Part shown: piece after piece, positions 10,144-20,196 of the stretch
How positions within the stretch are numbered: the stretch's first letter is position 1
How the letters are laid out: each line of letters starts with the position of its first letter
From: Synechococcus sp. UW140
Lineage (GTDB): Bacteria; Cyanobacteriota; Cyanobacteriia; PCC-6307; Cyanobiaceae
DNA: 57,764 nt
Reading direction: 5' to 3'
Assembly: GCA_945875915.1 (NCBI GenBank)
Contig: CAMCMT010000015.1
Location: forward strand, 1-57,764
Program-made: the position numbers and the translations under genes
The notes under the pieces: model-generated
Database searches by the model: none
The model's input: the letters and a program-made list of their open reading frames with translations, nothing else
Told to the model about the DNA's origin: nothing

Positions 10144-11367
10144 ATGGACTTACCCGTGGATGCAACTGTGGATGCCACCCAGGCCCCAGGGTCCAACCCA
10201 GGCCAACGCCGCAACCTGTTACCCCTACCCTTCGGGCAGTGGCCGGCAGAAGCCCGGCTGCTGCTTGGCATGGTGGCCCTCTGGAGTCTGGTGGGCCTGC
10301 TGGTGCTGGCCTCGGCTAGCTGGTGGGTGGCCTCGCGGGAGATGGGCGATGCGGCCTATTACCTCAAACGCCAGGCGATCTGGATGGTGGCCAGCTGGGG
10401 TCTGCTCTGGCTGGCGATCCGCCTCAACCTGCGGCGTTGGTTGCGACTGGCCGCCCCGGCCCTCCTGATCACGGGTCTGATGGTGGCCGCCACCCTGGTG
10501 GCTGGCAGCACCGTGAATGGGTCGAGCCGCTGGCTAGTGATCGGTCCGATCCAGATCCAGCCCTCGGAGTTGATTAAGCCCTTTGTGGTGTTGCAAGGAG
10601 CCACCCTGTTCTCCCACTGGAACCGGATTTCCGTCGATCAAAAGCTGCTTTGGCTGGGGGTATTCGGCGGCATAATCCTGCTAATCCTCAAACAGCCCAA
10701 CCTCAGCACAGCAGCCCTCACGGGCTTGCTGCTCTGGCTCATGGCCCTTGCCTCGGGCATCTCCCTGCCGTCGATGCTGGGCACCGCGATCCTGGGCGGC
10801 AGCGTTGGCGTCGGCAGCATCCTGCTCAACACCTACCAGCGCATCCGCGTCACCTCCTTCCTCAACCCCTGGAATGACGCCCAAGGGGATGGCTACCAGC
10901 TGGTGCAAAGCCTGCTGGCGATCGGTTCGGGCGGCCTCTGGGGCTCGGGCTTTGGCCTCTCCACCCAAAAACTGCAATACCTGCCAATCCAATCTACCGA
11001 CTTCATCTATGCGGTATTCGCCGAGGAATTCGGCTTTATCGGTTCGATCATGATGCTGTTATTTTTGCTGCTCTTTGGGCTGGTGGGGCTGCGAGTAGCC
11101 CTCTCCTGCCGCAGCAATCAACAACGGCTGGTCGCCATCGGTTGCACCACCTTGCTGTTGGGCCAATCGATTCTCAATATCGCCGTGGCCAGTGGCGCCA
11201 TGCCCACCACGGGCCTGCCGCTGCCGATGGTGAGCTATGGCGGCAATTCCCTGCTGTCGAGCCTGTTAACCGCAGGCCTACTGATCCGCTGCAGCCTGGA
11301 AGGAGCAGGACTGGAGGCCCCGCGGCCCTCCAGTCGGCGCCGCCGCAGGGATGCACCGATAGGCTGA
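10144..11367 (+). CDS. ftsW: FtsW-type septal peptidoglycan glycosyltransferase
   Basis: This is a SEDS-family integral membrane protein of 407 residues with about ten membrane helices, which polymerises lipid II at the division septum together with a class B penicillin-binding protein. Recognisable signatures are VNGSSRWLVIGPIQIQPSE, FLNPWNDAQGDGYQLVQSL and the SEDS signature STQKLQYLPIQSTDFIYAV. The C-terminal segment (GLPLPMVSYGGNSLLSSL) is also typical. The N-terminal ~30 residues are cytoplasmic and variable. RodA is the close alternative; the motif spelling and the stand-alone context favour FtsW. ccdA starts 4 nt after its stop. Confidence 0.9.
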   Translation: MDLPVDATVDATQAPGSNPGQRRNLLPLPFGQWPAEARLLLGMVALWSLVGLLVLASASWWVASREMGDAAYYLKRQAIWMVASWGLLWLAIRLNLRRWLRLAAPALLITGLMVAATLVAGSTVNGSSRWLVIGPIQIQPSELIKPFVVLQGATLFSHWNRISVDQKLLWLGVFGGIILLILKQPNLSTAALTGLLLWLMALASGISLPSMLGTAILGGSVGVGSILLNTYQRIRVTSFLNPWNDAQGDGYQLVQSLLAIGSGGLWGSGFGLSTQKLQYLPIQSTDFIYAVFAEEFGFIGSIMMLLFLLLFGLVGLRVALSCRSNQQRLVAIGCTTLLLGQSILNIAVASGAMPTTGLPLPMVSYGGNSLLSSLLTAGLLIRCSLEGAGLEAPRPSSRRRRRDAPIG

Positions 11368-11371
11368 TGGC

Positions 11372-12088
11372 ATGAGCCTTTTGCCCGTGGCCGCCTGGGC
11401 CAGAGCCAGTGAGGAGCTGCTGCAGACCTCCCTGGCCGCCCCTGGCCCCCTCACCTTGGGCCTGGTGTTTTGCGGTGGCCTACTCACCAGCCTGGGCCCC
11501 TGCTCCCTCTCCCTGCTGCCCGTGACCCTGGCCTACCTGGCTGGCTTCGGCGACCAGGGCGCCAAGGCCTGGCCCCGCAGTCTCAGTTTCGTGGCCGGCA
11601 TCATTGCGTCGCTCGTGGTGCTTGGCCTGGCCAGCGGTTTACTCGGCCGCCTCTACGGTCAGATTCCCGGCTTCATCCCCAGCCTGGTGGCAGGGCTAGC
11701 CGTGGTCATGGGCCTCAACCTGCTGGGGTTGGTGCGGCTGCCCCTGCCGGCGGGCCCTGATCCGGAGCGCTGGCGCCAATGGGTGCCGCCAGCGCTCGCC
11801 CCCCTGGCCGCTGGTCTGGCCTTTGGCCTGGCGGCCTCCCCCTGCACCACGCCCGTCCTTGCGGTATTGCTGGGCTGGATTGCCCAGAACGGCCGGCCCC
11901 TGGCTGGCGTGGTGCTTCTTATCGCCTTTGCCTGCGGCCAGGTCATGCCCCTGCTCCTGGCGGGTACGGCGGCAGCAAGCTTGCCCCGCCTGCTGGCCCT
12001 CAGGGCGCTGGGGCAATGGGTGCCGCCGATCAGTGGCGTGGTGCTCCTGATTACGGGCGCCCTCACCCTGCTGGCCAACTGGATCTAA
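11372..12088 (+). CDS. ccdA: Thiol-disulfide transporter CcdA (cytochrome c biogenesis)
   Basis: This is a 238-residue, six-helix membrane protein of the DsbD/CcdA family, which passes reducing equivalents across the thylakoid membrane to keep apocytochrome c haem-site thiols reduced. The paired redox cysteines are visible in the first helix ([12 protein letters not shown]) and the fourth ([14 protein letters not shown]). It is followed 16 nt later by ccs1, its functional partner in System II. Confidence 0.93.
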   Translation: MSLLPVAAWARASEELLQTSLAAPGPLTLGLVFCGGLLTSLGPCSLSLLPVTLAYLAGFGDQGAKAWPRSLSFVAGIIASLVVLGLASGLLGRLYGQIPGFIPSLVAGLAVVMGLNLLGLVRLPLPAGPDPERWRQWVPPALAPLAAGLAFGLAASPCTTPVLAVLLGWIAQNGRPLAGVVLLIAFACGQVMPLLLAGTAAASLPRLLALRALGQWVPPISGVVLLITGALTLLANWI

Positions 12089-12104
12089 CGCGCAAGCCAC
12101 CCTG

Positions 12105-13436
12105 ATGTTTGACCTGAAGTCCCTGGACATCGCCAAGCGCAAATTGGGCCGCCTGCTCGGCGTGATCTCCGACTTGCGGGTGGCCATCGGCCTGCTGCTG
12201 GTCATCGCGATCAGCAGTGGTCTCGGCACTCTGGTGCCCCAGAAGGAGCCCAGCGCCCTTTATCACAAGCTCTATGACAACCAGCCCTGGCTGGGCCTGT
12301 TCAAGGGCGATGCGGTGCTGGGCCTGCAGCTGGATCATGTCTATTCGAGCGGCTGGTTTCTGGCCCTGCTGGCCTGGCTAGGCCTGGCATTGATCCTGTG
12401 CAGCTGGCGGCGCCAGTGGCCCGCCCTGCAGGCCTCCCTGCGCTGGATCGACTACCAATCGCCGCGCCAACTGGGCAAGCTCACCCTGGCCGAAACCATT
12501 GCCAGCCCCAATCCGGCCGCCACGTTGGGCGAACTCGAACAGCTCCTCAAACGCCAGGGTTGGACTCTCCAGGTCCAGGCCGATCGCCTAGCGGCCCGGC
12601 GCGGGGTGGCGGGCCGGGTGGGCCCCCTACTGGTGCATGCGGGCCTGGTGGTGTTGATGGTGGGAGCCGCCTGGGGCTCGCTGGCCGGCCACCGCCAGGA
12701 ACAATTCCTGGCCCCAGGCCGGCAATTAGACCTGCTTAATAGCCGCGGCGACAACCAGATCACGGTGGCCGTTGACCAATTCGAGATCGAACGGGATCCG
12801 GCCGGCCGGCCGGAACAATTCCGGTCTGCTCTCACCCTCAAGGGGCCCGATGGAGCCACCCTCAAACAGACCGAAATCAGCGTCAACCATCCCCTGCGCT
12901 TTCGAGGGATCACGTTGTATCAGGCCGACTGGACCCTGGCGGCGATCGGCGTGCAACTGGGTCGCAGCCCGGTGCTGGAATTGCCGTTGCAGACCTTCCC
13001 CCAACTAGGCGATCAGATCTGGGGCATCGTGCTGCCGACTCGCCCCGATGGCAGCCAGCCCGTATTGCTCTCCCTCAGCAGTGAACAGGGCCCGGTCACG
13101 GTTTTTTCGGCCGAGGCCAAACCGATCGCTAGCCTGGTGCCCGGGGGCGAAGCGGTGGACATCGAAGGCCTGCCCATGCGGATTGACAACGTGCTCACCG
13201 CCAGCGGCATTTTGCTCAAGCGCGATCCGGGCGTACCCCTGGTCTATGGGGGCTTTGGCATCGCCCTAGTGGGAGGGGTGCTGAGCCTGGTGGCGACGCG
13301 CCAGCTCTGGGCGATCAGCGACCCGGCCAACGGTAGGCTGCACCTGGGCGGGCTCTGCAACCGCAACCTCACCGCCTTTGCCCGGGAACTGCCCGTCCTG
13401 ATCAGCACTCTGCAACAGGCCGACCAGACGATCTGA
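12105..13436 (+). CDS. ccs1: Cytochrome c biogenesis protein Ccs1 (ResB)
   Basis: This 443-residue ResB/Ccs1 protein works with CcsA to deliver and ligate haem to c-type cytochromes on the lumenal side. The N-terminal membrane helix reads [19 protein letters not shown] and precedes [13 protein letters not shown], a typical Ccs1 opening. Further helices lie near residues 85-100 and 172-190 ([20 protein letters not shown]). A large soluble lumenal domain (~190-380) and a final helix ([17 protein letters not shown]) complete it. ccsA is not in this window. Length is normal. Confidence 0.93.
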   Translation: MFDLKSLDIAKRKLGRLLGVISDLRVAIGLLLVIAISSGLGTLVPQKEPSALYHKLYDNQPWLGLFKGDAVLGLQLDHVYSSGWFLALLAWLGLALILCSWRRQWPALQASLRWIDYQSPRQLGKLTLAETIASPNPAATLGELEQLLKRQGWTLQVQADRLAARRGVAGRVGPLLVHAGLVVLMVGAAWGSLAGHRQEQFLAPGRQLDLLNSRGDNQITVAVDQFEIERDPAGRPEQFRSALTLKGPDGATLKQTEISVNHPLRFRGITLYQADWTLAAIGVQLGRSPVLELPLQTFPQLGDQIWGIVLPTRPDGSQPVLLSLSSEQGPVTVFSAEAKPIASLVPGGEAVDIEGLPMRIDNVLTASGILLKRDPGVPLVYGGFGIALVGGVLSLVATRQLWAISDPANGRLHLGGLCNRNLTAFARELPVLISTLQQADQTI

Positions 13437-13547
13437 TACCAAGGCGAGCCAGGGTCGGCCTCAATCAGGGACGCGTCAACGGCTCGACCCGCTAGCCAAA
13501 TAGGGGGTCAAATATTCTTGGTAAACAGCGTGATCCCACCCCAAAAA

Positions 13548-13570
13548 TTAGGCCAACTCAATAAGCCTAA
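13548..13570. terminator. Possible weak hairpin between convergent ccs1 and queF
   Basis: A 6-bp inverted repeat (TTAGGC at 13548-13553, GCCTAA at 13565-13570) with an 11-nt loop lies in an A/T-richer 180-nt gap between two genes that converge. No clear T tract follows on either strand, so a terminator role is only a guess. Nothing else is seen in the gap. Confidence 0.25.
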
Positions 13571-13616
13571 GTAAGTAATCCTTTCTGCCTAGAGGTGGGG
13601 GCGCGAGCTCCAATCC

Positions 13617-14024
13617 TCAACAGGGATGTCGCTTGCCTTGACTCACCTTGATCACCGTATGCACATTGCCACGGGGATTGAAATCGGCCTCCAGCTGCAG
13701 CCAAGTGGGCGCGCAGGCGGCCACCCAGTCATCAACGATGCGATTGGTCACCTCCTCATGGGAGATGCTGCGATCACGCCAGCTATTGACATAGAGCTTG
13801 AGGGCCTTGAGCTCCATCACCCGGGGGCCGGGCTGATAAATCAGGCGCAGGGTGGCAAAATCCGGATAGCCCGAAAAAGGGCACAAGCAGGTGAATTCAG
13901 GGAAGGTGATTGCGATCTCATAGGGCCGCCCTGGCCGGGGATTGTCAAAGCAGATCAGCTGGGCCCCAGCGATGGCCCGTTGGCCGTAGGCGGGGGTCTG
14001 GGTGAGGGGCTCGGACGGGTTCAA
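13617..14024 (-). CDS. queF: NADPH-dependent 7-cyano-7-deazaguanine reductase
   Basis: QueF reduces preQ0 to preQ1 in queuosine synthesis. The conserved core is complete: AIAGAQLICFDNPRPGRPYE, then ITFPEFTCLCPFSGYPDFAT with the catalytic Cys of the FxCxCPxSGxPD signature. The NADPH-binding ELKALKLYVNSWRDRSISHE and LEADFNPRGNVHTVI at the end follow. The start is uncertain. A TTG at 14024 gives 135 residues, close to the unimodular family length. The frame is open to 14201, adding 59 residues with no family character and possibly overlapping the glnB control region. Function is sure, start is not. Confidence 0.9.
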   Translation of the reverse strand: MNPSEPLTQTPAYGQRAIAGAQLICFDNPRPGRPYEIAITFPEFTCLCPFSGYPDFATLRLIYQPGPRVMELKALKLYVNSWRDRSISHEEVTNRIVDDWVAACAPTWLQLEADFNPRGNVHTVIKVSQGKRHPC

Positions 14025-14227
14025 GACGGCAGGGCAAGGGGGCCAGGGGCCAGGGGCAAGCGACGATTTCAACCGCTCCAACACCCACGATAGGGACTGG
14101 GCCACCTCAGCCCGGTCCTGCCAGCCAGCAGATGCCGTAGCCAAGGGACCGGGAAGGCGAATGCTCTGACAAGGTCGGGGCCCCAAGTGTGGCTCCTTCA
14201 ACAGTTCACCAGCATCGGCGGCTCCCC

Positions 14228-14241
14228 GTAGCTATAGCTAC
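14228..14241 (+). promoter_or_regulatory. Perfect NtcA-type operator upstream of glnB
   Basis: GTAGCTATAGCTAC fits the NtcA consensus GTA-N8-TAC exactly and is a complete palindrome. It lies 120 nt before the glnB start. NtcA is the 2-oxoglutarate-responsive global nitrogen regulator of cyanobacteria, and glnB is one of its classic targets. No convincing TAN3T -10 box is seen at the expected ~22 nt downstream; TAATGG (14266-14271) is the nearest candidate. The site is also positioned to act on the divergent queF gene. Confidence 0.75.
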
Positions 14242-14268
14242 ATCAGGTGTCGGGCGACTAGCACCTAA

Positions 14269-14729
<461 letters not shown>

Positions 14730-14730
14730 A

Positions 14731-15555
14731 TCAGGGGCTGGCAAGGGTCTGGGCCACGAGGGCGCGAATTAGGGCCCCGTTAAGGGCCCCAGCCCCATCG
14801 GTCCCCAAGCCACTGCCGAGCCAGAGCAGGTACTCGTGGTTGCCCGCCGGGCCGGTGATCGGCGAGGCCACCAGGCCAAGGCCCTGCCAGCCCAAGGCTG
14901 CGCCTGCGCGGATCACCCCCTCGATCGCATCCACATGGGCGACGGGATCGCGCACAACGCCGCCCTTACCCACCCGGGAGCGGCCCACTTCGAACTGGGG
15001 CTTAACCAGCAGCAGGGCCTCGCGGCGGCCCGGGGTCAGCAGGGCCCCCAGGGCCGGCAACACCAGTCCCAGGGAAATAAACGACAGATCGGCCACGGCC
15101 AGGTCGGGCCAGGGGTCGTCCGGGCCGTATAGGTCGTCTGGTCTGAGGTGGCGCAGGTTGGTGCGCTCGCGCAGCACAAGGCGCGCATCGGTGCGCAGGC
15201 TCCAGGCGGTCTGGCCGTAGCCCACATCAATGCCATAGATGCGGCTAGCGCCGTGCTGAAGCAGGCAATCGCTAAAGCCGCCAGTGGAGATGCCGCCATC
15301 AAGGCAAACGCGCCCTGCAACCCGGATCGGCAGGGCCTCAAGGGCGGCCACCAACTTCTCACCACCGCGGGAGACAAAGCGGGGCGGTTGCTCCACATCT
15401 AGGGGCAGATCAGGTGCGATGTCGTGACCAGGCTTATCCAGCACCTGGTCCGAACTGCGCACCCGGCCAGCACGAATCAACTGCTGGGCCTGCTGGCGGC
15501 TGGCGGCCAGGCCCCGCTCCACCAGCACCAGATCCAAGCGCTGTTTGCGAGCCAT
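14731..15555 (-). CDS. tlyA: TlyA-family rRNA 2'-O-methyltransferase
   Basis: This 274-residue protein has an N-terminal S4 RNA-binding domain (QRLDLVLVERGLAASRQQAQ, residues ~3-65). An FtsJ-like SAM domain follows, with SRGGEKLVAALE, CLDGGISTGGFSDCLL (motif I), IYGIDVGYGQ and VADLSFISLG, then LVKPQFEVGRSRVGKGGVV. TlyA enzymes methylate cytidine 2'-OH in 16S and 23S rRNA; older annotations call them haemolysins. Length and motifs are complete. Confidence 0.92.
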   Translation of the reverse strand: MARKQRLDLVLVERGLAASRQQAQQLIRAGRVRSSDQVLDKPGHDIAPDLPLDVEQPPRFVSRGGEKLVAALEALPIRVAGRVCLDGGISTGGFSDCLLQHGASRIYGIDVGYGQTAWSLRTDARLVLRERTNLRHLRPDDLYGPDDPWPDLAVADLSFISLGLVLPALGALLTPGRREALLLVKPQFEVGRSRVGKGGVVRDPVAHVDAIEGVIRAGAALGWQGLGLVASPITGPAGNHEYLLWLGSGLGTDGAGALNGALIRALVAQTLASP

Positions 15556-15874
15556 GGGCCTGTCAGCCAGCTGGCGTCATAAAACCACAAACGAAACCGA
15601 ACAAAATCCTTTCAGCCACCAGCTGGTCAAACAATCGACTGGGCAATGGCCTCCCACCTCGGGCGGGCCAGGATGGCGCAAGCAGGTCACCGCACCCCAG
15701 AACGGGCCCCCTGCGGCCCGGGGAAGTCGCCCATCGCCGCCTGAGCCGGGATCGCCTGAAAACCCCGGGCCCAATGGCGCCAGGAGCGCAGCAAGGGCCC
15801 TTGGCGACTGCTGAACAAGCCTGCGCTGCAGCCTGAGCCATACATTGGACGGGCCGTTGCCAGGCTCTGGCCCC
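15556..15874. other. Intergenic region between divergent tlyA and purB
   Basis: This 319-nt space separates divergent genes and must carry both promoters. A short GC hairpin (CGGGCC and GGCCCG around 15704-15721) is visible. Open frames here are short and proline/arginine-rich, and they look non-coding. No regulator site is recognised. Confidence 0.6.
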
Positions 15875-17170
15875 TTGATTGAGCGTTACACCCTGCCCGA
15901 GATGGGCAGCATCTGGAGCGAGCAGGCCAAGTTTCAGAGCTGGCTTGATGTGGAGATCGCCGCCACCGCGGCCCAGTGCCAGCTGGGCCGCGTCCCTGCT
16001 GAGGCGTTGGCGGAAATCCGCGCCAAGGCCAGCTTCCAGGTGGAGCGCATCCTCGAGATCGAAGCCGAGGTGCGCCACGACGTGATCGCCTTTCTCACCA
16101 ACGTCAACGAAGTCGTGGGCGATGCGGGCCGTTACATCCACGTGGGCATGACCAGCTCGGATGTCCTCGACACCGGCCTGGCCCTGCAGCTGAAGGCCTC
16201 GGTGGCCTTGCTGCGGCTCGAATTGGACCAGCTCGCCGCGGCCCTGCGCCTCCTGGCCCGCGAGCACAAGGGCACGGTGATGATTGGCCGCTCCCACGCC
16301 ATCCATGGCGAGCCGATCACCTTTGGCTTCAAGGTGGCCGGCTGGCTGGCCGAGGTGCTGCGCAACCAGGAACGGCTCGAACGCCTGGAGACGGTGGTGA
16401 GCGTCGGTCAGATCAGCGGCGCCATGGGCACCTACGCCAACACCGATCCCCAGGTGGAGGCGATCACCTGCCAGATCCTGGGCCTGGAGCCAGACACGGC
16501 CAGCACCCAGGTGATCGGCCGCGATCGCCACGCCGAATACGTCCAGACCCTGGCCCTGGTGGGGGTTGCCCTAGAGCGCATCTCCACCGAAATTCGCAAC
16601 CTGCAGCGCACCGATGTGCTGGAGGTGGAGGAAAACTTCGCCAAGGGCCAAAAGGGCAGCTCCGCCATGCCCCACAAGCGCAATCCGATCCGCAGCGAAC
16701 GGATTAGTGGCCTGGCCCGGGTGCTGCGCAGCTACACGATTGCCGCCCTGGAGAACTGCGCCCTCTGGCACGAGCGCGACATCAGCCACAGCTCGGTGGA
16801 GCGGATGATGCTGCCCGATTGCTCGGTGACCCTGCACTTCATGCTGCGGGAAACCACCGCCGTGGTGGCTGGCCTGGGGGTCTACCCCGAGAACATGGCC
16901 CGCAACATGAACGTCTACGGCGGCGTGGTGTTCAGCCAGCGGGTGCTGCTGGCCCTGGTGGACACCGGCCTGGCCCGGGAAGAGGCCTACCGGATCGTGC
17001 AGCGCCATGCCCACAGCGCCTGGAACCAGACCGGCGGCGATTTCCGCGCCAACCTGGAGGCCGATGCCGATGTCACCAGCCGCCTCAGCCCGGCAGAGCT
17101 CGCCGAATGCTTCTCCACCGCCCTGCACCAGCAGAACCTCGAGGTGATCTGGCAACGGCTGGGGATCTAA
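15875..17170 (+). CDS. purB: Adenylosuccinate lyase
   Basis: PurB catalyses two fumarate-releasing steps in purine synthesis (SAICAR to AICAR, adenylosuccinate to AMP). The family signature SSAMPHKRNPIRSE is present, along with IERYTLPEMGSIWSEQAKFQ at the start, the TSSDVLDTG active-site segment and the GRSHAIHGEP histidine motif. The start chosen is TTG at 15875 (IERYTLPEMG follows), giving 431 residues as in relatives. Another TTG at 15845 would add ten residues. No ATG is available near the conserved start. Confidence 0.95.
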   Translation: MIERYTLPEMGSIWSEQAKFQSWLDVEIAATAAQCQLGRVPAEALAEIRAKASFQVERILEIEAEVRHDVIAFLTNVNEVVGDAGRYIHVGMTSSDVLDTGLALQLKASVALLRLELDQLAAALRLLAREHKGTVMIGRSHAIHGEPITFGFKVAGWLAEVLRNQERLERLETVVSVGQISGAMGTYANTDPQVEAITCQILGLEPDTASTQVIGRDRHAEYVQTLALVGVALERISTEIRNLQRTDVLEVEENFAKGQKGSSAMPHKRNPIRSERISGLARVLRSYTIAALENCALWHERDISHSSVERMMLPDCSVTLHFMLRETTAVVAGLGVYPENMARNMNVYGGVVFSQRVLLALVDTGLAREEAYRIVQRHAHSAWNQTGGDFRANLEADADVTSRLSPAELAECFSTALHQQNLEVIWQRLGI

Positions 17171-17207
17171 CCGTGACGGTGAAAAGGGAGTTCCAAAACG
17201 GCTGCTG

Positions 17208-17372
17208 ATGGCCATGCCCCCCTCTGATGGCATGGCCCCTCAGCCGTTCGGCTTGGTCTTGGGGCTCTTTTGGACCCCCTATGCGGACTGGATCTACACC
17301 GTTGTCAGCATCAGCGGCCTGCTGCTGATGGTTTGGCTGGTGCTGGGGCCCCCTAGGCCGCCCGCACCGTAG
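17208..17372 (+). CDS. Probable 54-residue single-pass membrane protein
   Basis: This short open frame starts at ATG 17208 (MAMPPSDGMAPQPFGLVLGL) and continues FWTPYADWIYTVVSISGLLL to a Pro-rich end. One or two hydrophobic stretches (FGLVLGLFW and YTVVSISGLLLMVWLVLG) suggest a membrane peptide. It lies 37 nt after purB and overlaps the 3' end of the convergent helicase gene by 20 nt. A purine-rich AAAAGGGAG lies ~20 nt upstream, rather far for a ribosome-binding site. The amino-acid make-up looks like a real protein rather than antisense noise, but no family is recognised. Confidence 0.5.
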   Translation: MAMPPSDGMAPQPFGLVLGLFWTPYADWIYTVVSISGLLLMVWLVLGPPRPPAP

Positions 17373-20115
17373 CCAGGTTGGGGCTAGCCCCCCCGGGGGC
17401 CAGGTCGATCGGCTCACAGACCGGGAAGCGGTTGATCGCCTTGAGGGCCTGGCGGGCATTGGTGCGCAGCTGCTCGCTCACCGCTTCGCAATAGGGAATC
17501 TGGGCTAGCAGGTCGACGGTGCGGCGCATGATCCGCACCACATCGCCCTCATCGAGGGAGCTGTTGGCGATCAGGTCGTTCCAACTCACCCCCTTGGCCC
17601 AGGCCTGCACCAGGCCCATCAATTCGGCCTCGTACCAAACCGGCACCACCACCTCGGCCTGCTCCTGCTGGCGCAGCAACTCCCGCCGGATACCGCGCAG
17701 ATCATGCAGGGCCTCATCGGCGGCCGGCGGCGGCGGATAGCCACTCCAGAGGTCGGGCCGATTGACCTCGGTAGAAATCGCCTCGAGCACGGCGGCTAGG
17801 TCGGCGGGCTCCAGTTCATCCAGGTGGCCGCTCATCAGGGCCAGGCCAATCCAGAGCTCATTATCGCCGCGGATCGCCGCCACGGTGCGGCCGATTTCGG
17901 TGGGTTCGAGCCCCTCACTTCCGGCCAAACAGCCAAAAAAGCGCAGGATGTCGATCAGGGAGAGGAACGTCTCCCAGTGGCGATTGGCCCGGTGATGGAG
18001 GATCCGCTGGCGCTCCTCGATCTCGATCTCCAGCTCCTCCATGCGCTGGCGTTGCTTGGTGATCTTTTTGCGGTCGCCGCGCAGGTGGGCCGGGTGCAGT
18101 TCCAGTGCTAATTCCAGGTCCCGCACCAAAAGGGCCTGGGCCTGCACCTCACCGGCCAGGTCGTATTGGGGCGTGGCCATGTCATGGCGCCGGGCCATGT
18201 GGGCCACGGCCAGGGCTAGGCCGCCACTGGCCTGGTCCCCATGGCGAATTTCACCGATGTGGTGCAGCACCGGAGCCTGGACCCCCTGGACCTGCAGGCA
18301 GCTCAACTCGGCATGGAGGCTCACCACCGCGTGGCAGGGCACCAGGATCCAAACGTTCTCATCACTAAGGCAGAGCAGCTGGGGAAACTGGCCCGGCCCC
18401 TCGATCTTTTCAACGATCACGGCAGGCGTGACCCGCCCCTTGAGCTGGGGGGATTTAAGGCTGAGCAAGGTTCCTTCGCTGGAAAAACGCAGGGCCAGCG
18501 TGAGCTCATGGGCCAGGGTTTCCTCGGCCTGTTGCTGCAGGATGCGCTGAATGCGGCGTTCTTCACGCAGGCGACCCCGCTGTTTTTCGTAGTCCTCGAA
18601 GTCGTCCCAGGCCACCTCCTCGCCAGAGCCCGTGAGCGCCTCCAATTGCTGGAGCAGGTCGGCGATGCGGGCCTCATCTTCCACCAGATCAAGGGTGGCC
18701 AGATAGCGACCAAAACTGCGCTCGACCAGTTCCTTCGCCTTGGGCAACTCATTGCGCTGGAGCAGGTTGAGCACCATGCCGTAGCTGGGGGTGAACTGGC
18801 TCACCAGGGGATCGGCGGGGCTAGTGGCCAGCTGGCCCGCCTCGCGGACCCCCTCAAAACGGCTCTGCACCGTGACCACATAGCCCTGGGTATCGAGGCC
18901 ACGGCGGCCCGCCCGGCCAGCCATCTGCAGGAATTCACTGCCCATCAAGGGACGATGGCCCCGCTCGGTGCGCTTGCTCAAGGCCGAGATCACGGTGCTG
19001 CGGGCGGGCATGTTGATCCCGGCCGCCAGGGTTTCGGTGGCGAACACCACCTTCACCAACCCCTGCTGGAACAGCTCCTCAATCAGTTCTTTCCAGGCGG
19101 GCAGCACGCCAGCATGGTGGGCGGCAATGCCACGCAACAGCGCCTCGTCGTGGCCACCCTCACGCACGGCCTCCGGGGTCGCCCGCACGAAGGCCTCGAG
19201 GCGGGCGCGGATGCGGGCCTGCTCGGCTTGGTTCACCAGACAAATTTTGCCCAGATCTCGCATGGCCTTATCGCAGCCGCGGCGGCTGAAGATGAAATAG
19301 ATGGCGGGGAGCATGTCCCGTTCAGCCATCTGGGCCACCACAAAAGCCAGGGGCGGCGCCTCTGGCTGGGGCGGCCGCGGCGACTTGCCCTTGCGGTTAG
19401 AGCCCTTCGGCGCCCGCCAGACCTTGCAGTTGGGGTGCAGGCCGGTGCGTTCGTCGTTAAGCAGGGGATGGAGCCCCTTGGCGCTGCAAAAACTGAAATC
19501 CAGGGGCACGGGCCGGAAATCACTGAGCACCAATCGAGTCGGGCCGTGTACCCGGTCGATCCAGTCGGTGAGTTGGCCGGCATTGGCCACGGTGGCCGAG
19601 AGGGCCACCAGCTGCACCGAGGACGGGCAATGGATGATCGATTCTTCCCAGACGGTGCCCCGCTGGGAATCGTTCATGTAGTGGCACTCATCCAGCACCA
19701 CCGCCTCCACGTCGGCGAGGGGGTCATCGCCCCGCTCGACCTCGGCGTAGAGCATGTTGCGGAAGATTTCCGTCGTCATCACCACGACGCTGGCCTCGCG
19801 GTTGACGCTGAAATCGCCGGTCATTAAACCGACATTCTCAACGCCAAATTGCTCGCGGAAATCGCGCAGCTTCTGATTGGAAAGAGCCTTGAGCGGTGTC
19901 GTATAAAACACCTTCTGGCCATGGGCCAGGGCCCGATGGATGGCGTATTCGCCCACGAGGGTCTTACCCGAACCGGTGGGGGCACTGACCACCACCGATT
20001 GGCCCTGGTTGAGGGCATCGATCGCCTCCAGCTGGAAATCATCCAGGGGGAATGGAAAAAGCTCACCGAGGGGGGGGACGTCCCTGGTGGGAACCTCGCT
20101 GGTGGCGCTACGCAT
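17353..20115 (-). CDS. Ski2/Mtr4-like DEAD/DEAH-box RNA helicase
   Basis: This is a 920-residue superfamily 2 helicase. The Q-motif region FPFPLDDFQLEAIDALNQG precedes Walker A APTGSGKTLVGEYA, then motif Ia TTPLKALSNQK, motif II VVLDECHYMND, motif III LVALSATVAN and motif VI MAGRAGRRGLDTQGYVV. A ~200-residue middle region resembles the Mtr4-type arch, and the C-terminal ~170 residues resemble a DSHCT domain. Cyanobacterial and plastid (ISE2-type) relatives act in RNA processing and decay. An Arg/Pro-rich insert lies near residues 245-258. The substrate here is not known. Confidence 0.9.
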   Translation of the reverse strand: MRSATSEVPTRDVPPLGELFPFPLDDFQLEAIDALNQGQSVVVSAPTGSGKTLVGEYAIHRALAHGQKVFYTTPLKALSNQKLRDFREQFGVENVGLMTGDFSVNREASVVVMTTEIFRNMLYAEVERGDDPLADVEAVVLDECHYMNDSQRGTVWEESIIHCPSSVQLVALSATVANAGQLTDWIDRVHGPTRLVLSDFRPVPLDFSFCSAKGLHPLLNDERTGLHPNCKVWRAPKGSNRKGKSPRPPQPEAPPLAFVVAQMAERDMLPAIYFIFSRRGCDKAMRDLGKICLVNQAEQARIRARLEAFVRATPEAVREGGHDEALLRGIAAHHAGVLPAWKELIEELFQQGLVKVVFATETLAAGINMPARSTVISALSKRTERGHRPLMGSEFLQMAGRAGRRGLDTQGYVVTVQSRFEGVREAGQLATSPADPLVSQFTPSYGMVLNLLQRNELPKAKELVERSFGRYLATLDLVEDEARIADLLQQLEALTGSGEEVAWDDFEDYEKQRGRLREERRIQRILQQQAEETLAHELTLALRFSSEGTLLSLKSPQLKGRVTPAVIVEKIEGPGQFPQLLCLSDENVWILVPCHAVVSLHAELSCLQVQGVQAPVLHHIGEIRHGDQASGGLALAVAHMARRHDMATPQYDLAGEVQAQALLVRDLELALELHPAHLRGDRKKITKQRQRMEELEIEIEERQRILHHRANRHWETFLSLIDILRFFGCLAGSEGLEPTEIGRTVAAIRGDNELWIGLALMSGHLDELEPADLAAVLEAISTEVNRPDLWSGYPPPPAADEALHDLRGIRRELLRQQEQAEVVVPVWYEAELMGLVQAWAKGVSWNDLIANSSLDEGDVVRIMRRTVDLLAQIPYCEAVSEQLRTNARQALKAINRFPVCEPIDLAPGGASPNLATVRAA

Positions 20116-20196
20116 AAACCAATTCTATGGGCTGGTTGCCAGGGGCGCCTGCGTAGGGGGTGCCGCAGCCCAGGATGGTCCAGCCCCTTGCCTGCC

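Noticed and set aside
15563-16531. A 322-codon minus-strand frame across the tlyA-purB gap and the 5' part of purB
   Set aside because: Most of it is opposite purB. The intergenic part is Arg/Pro-rich with no family match, so it is taken as a shadow.
18241-19827. A 528-codon open frame on the plus strand opposite the helicase gene
   Set aside because: It lies wholly inside a confidently identified helicase. Its His/Gly/Leu-rich sequence is what the reverse strand of GC-rich coding DNA gives, and it has no recognisable domain.
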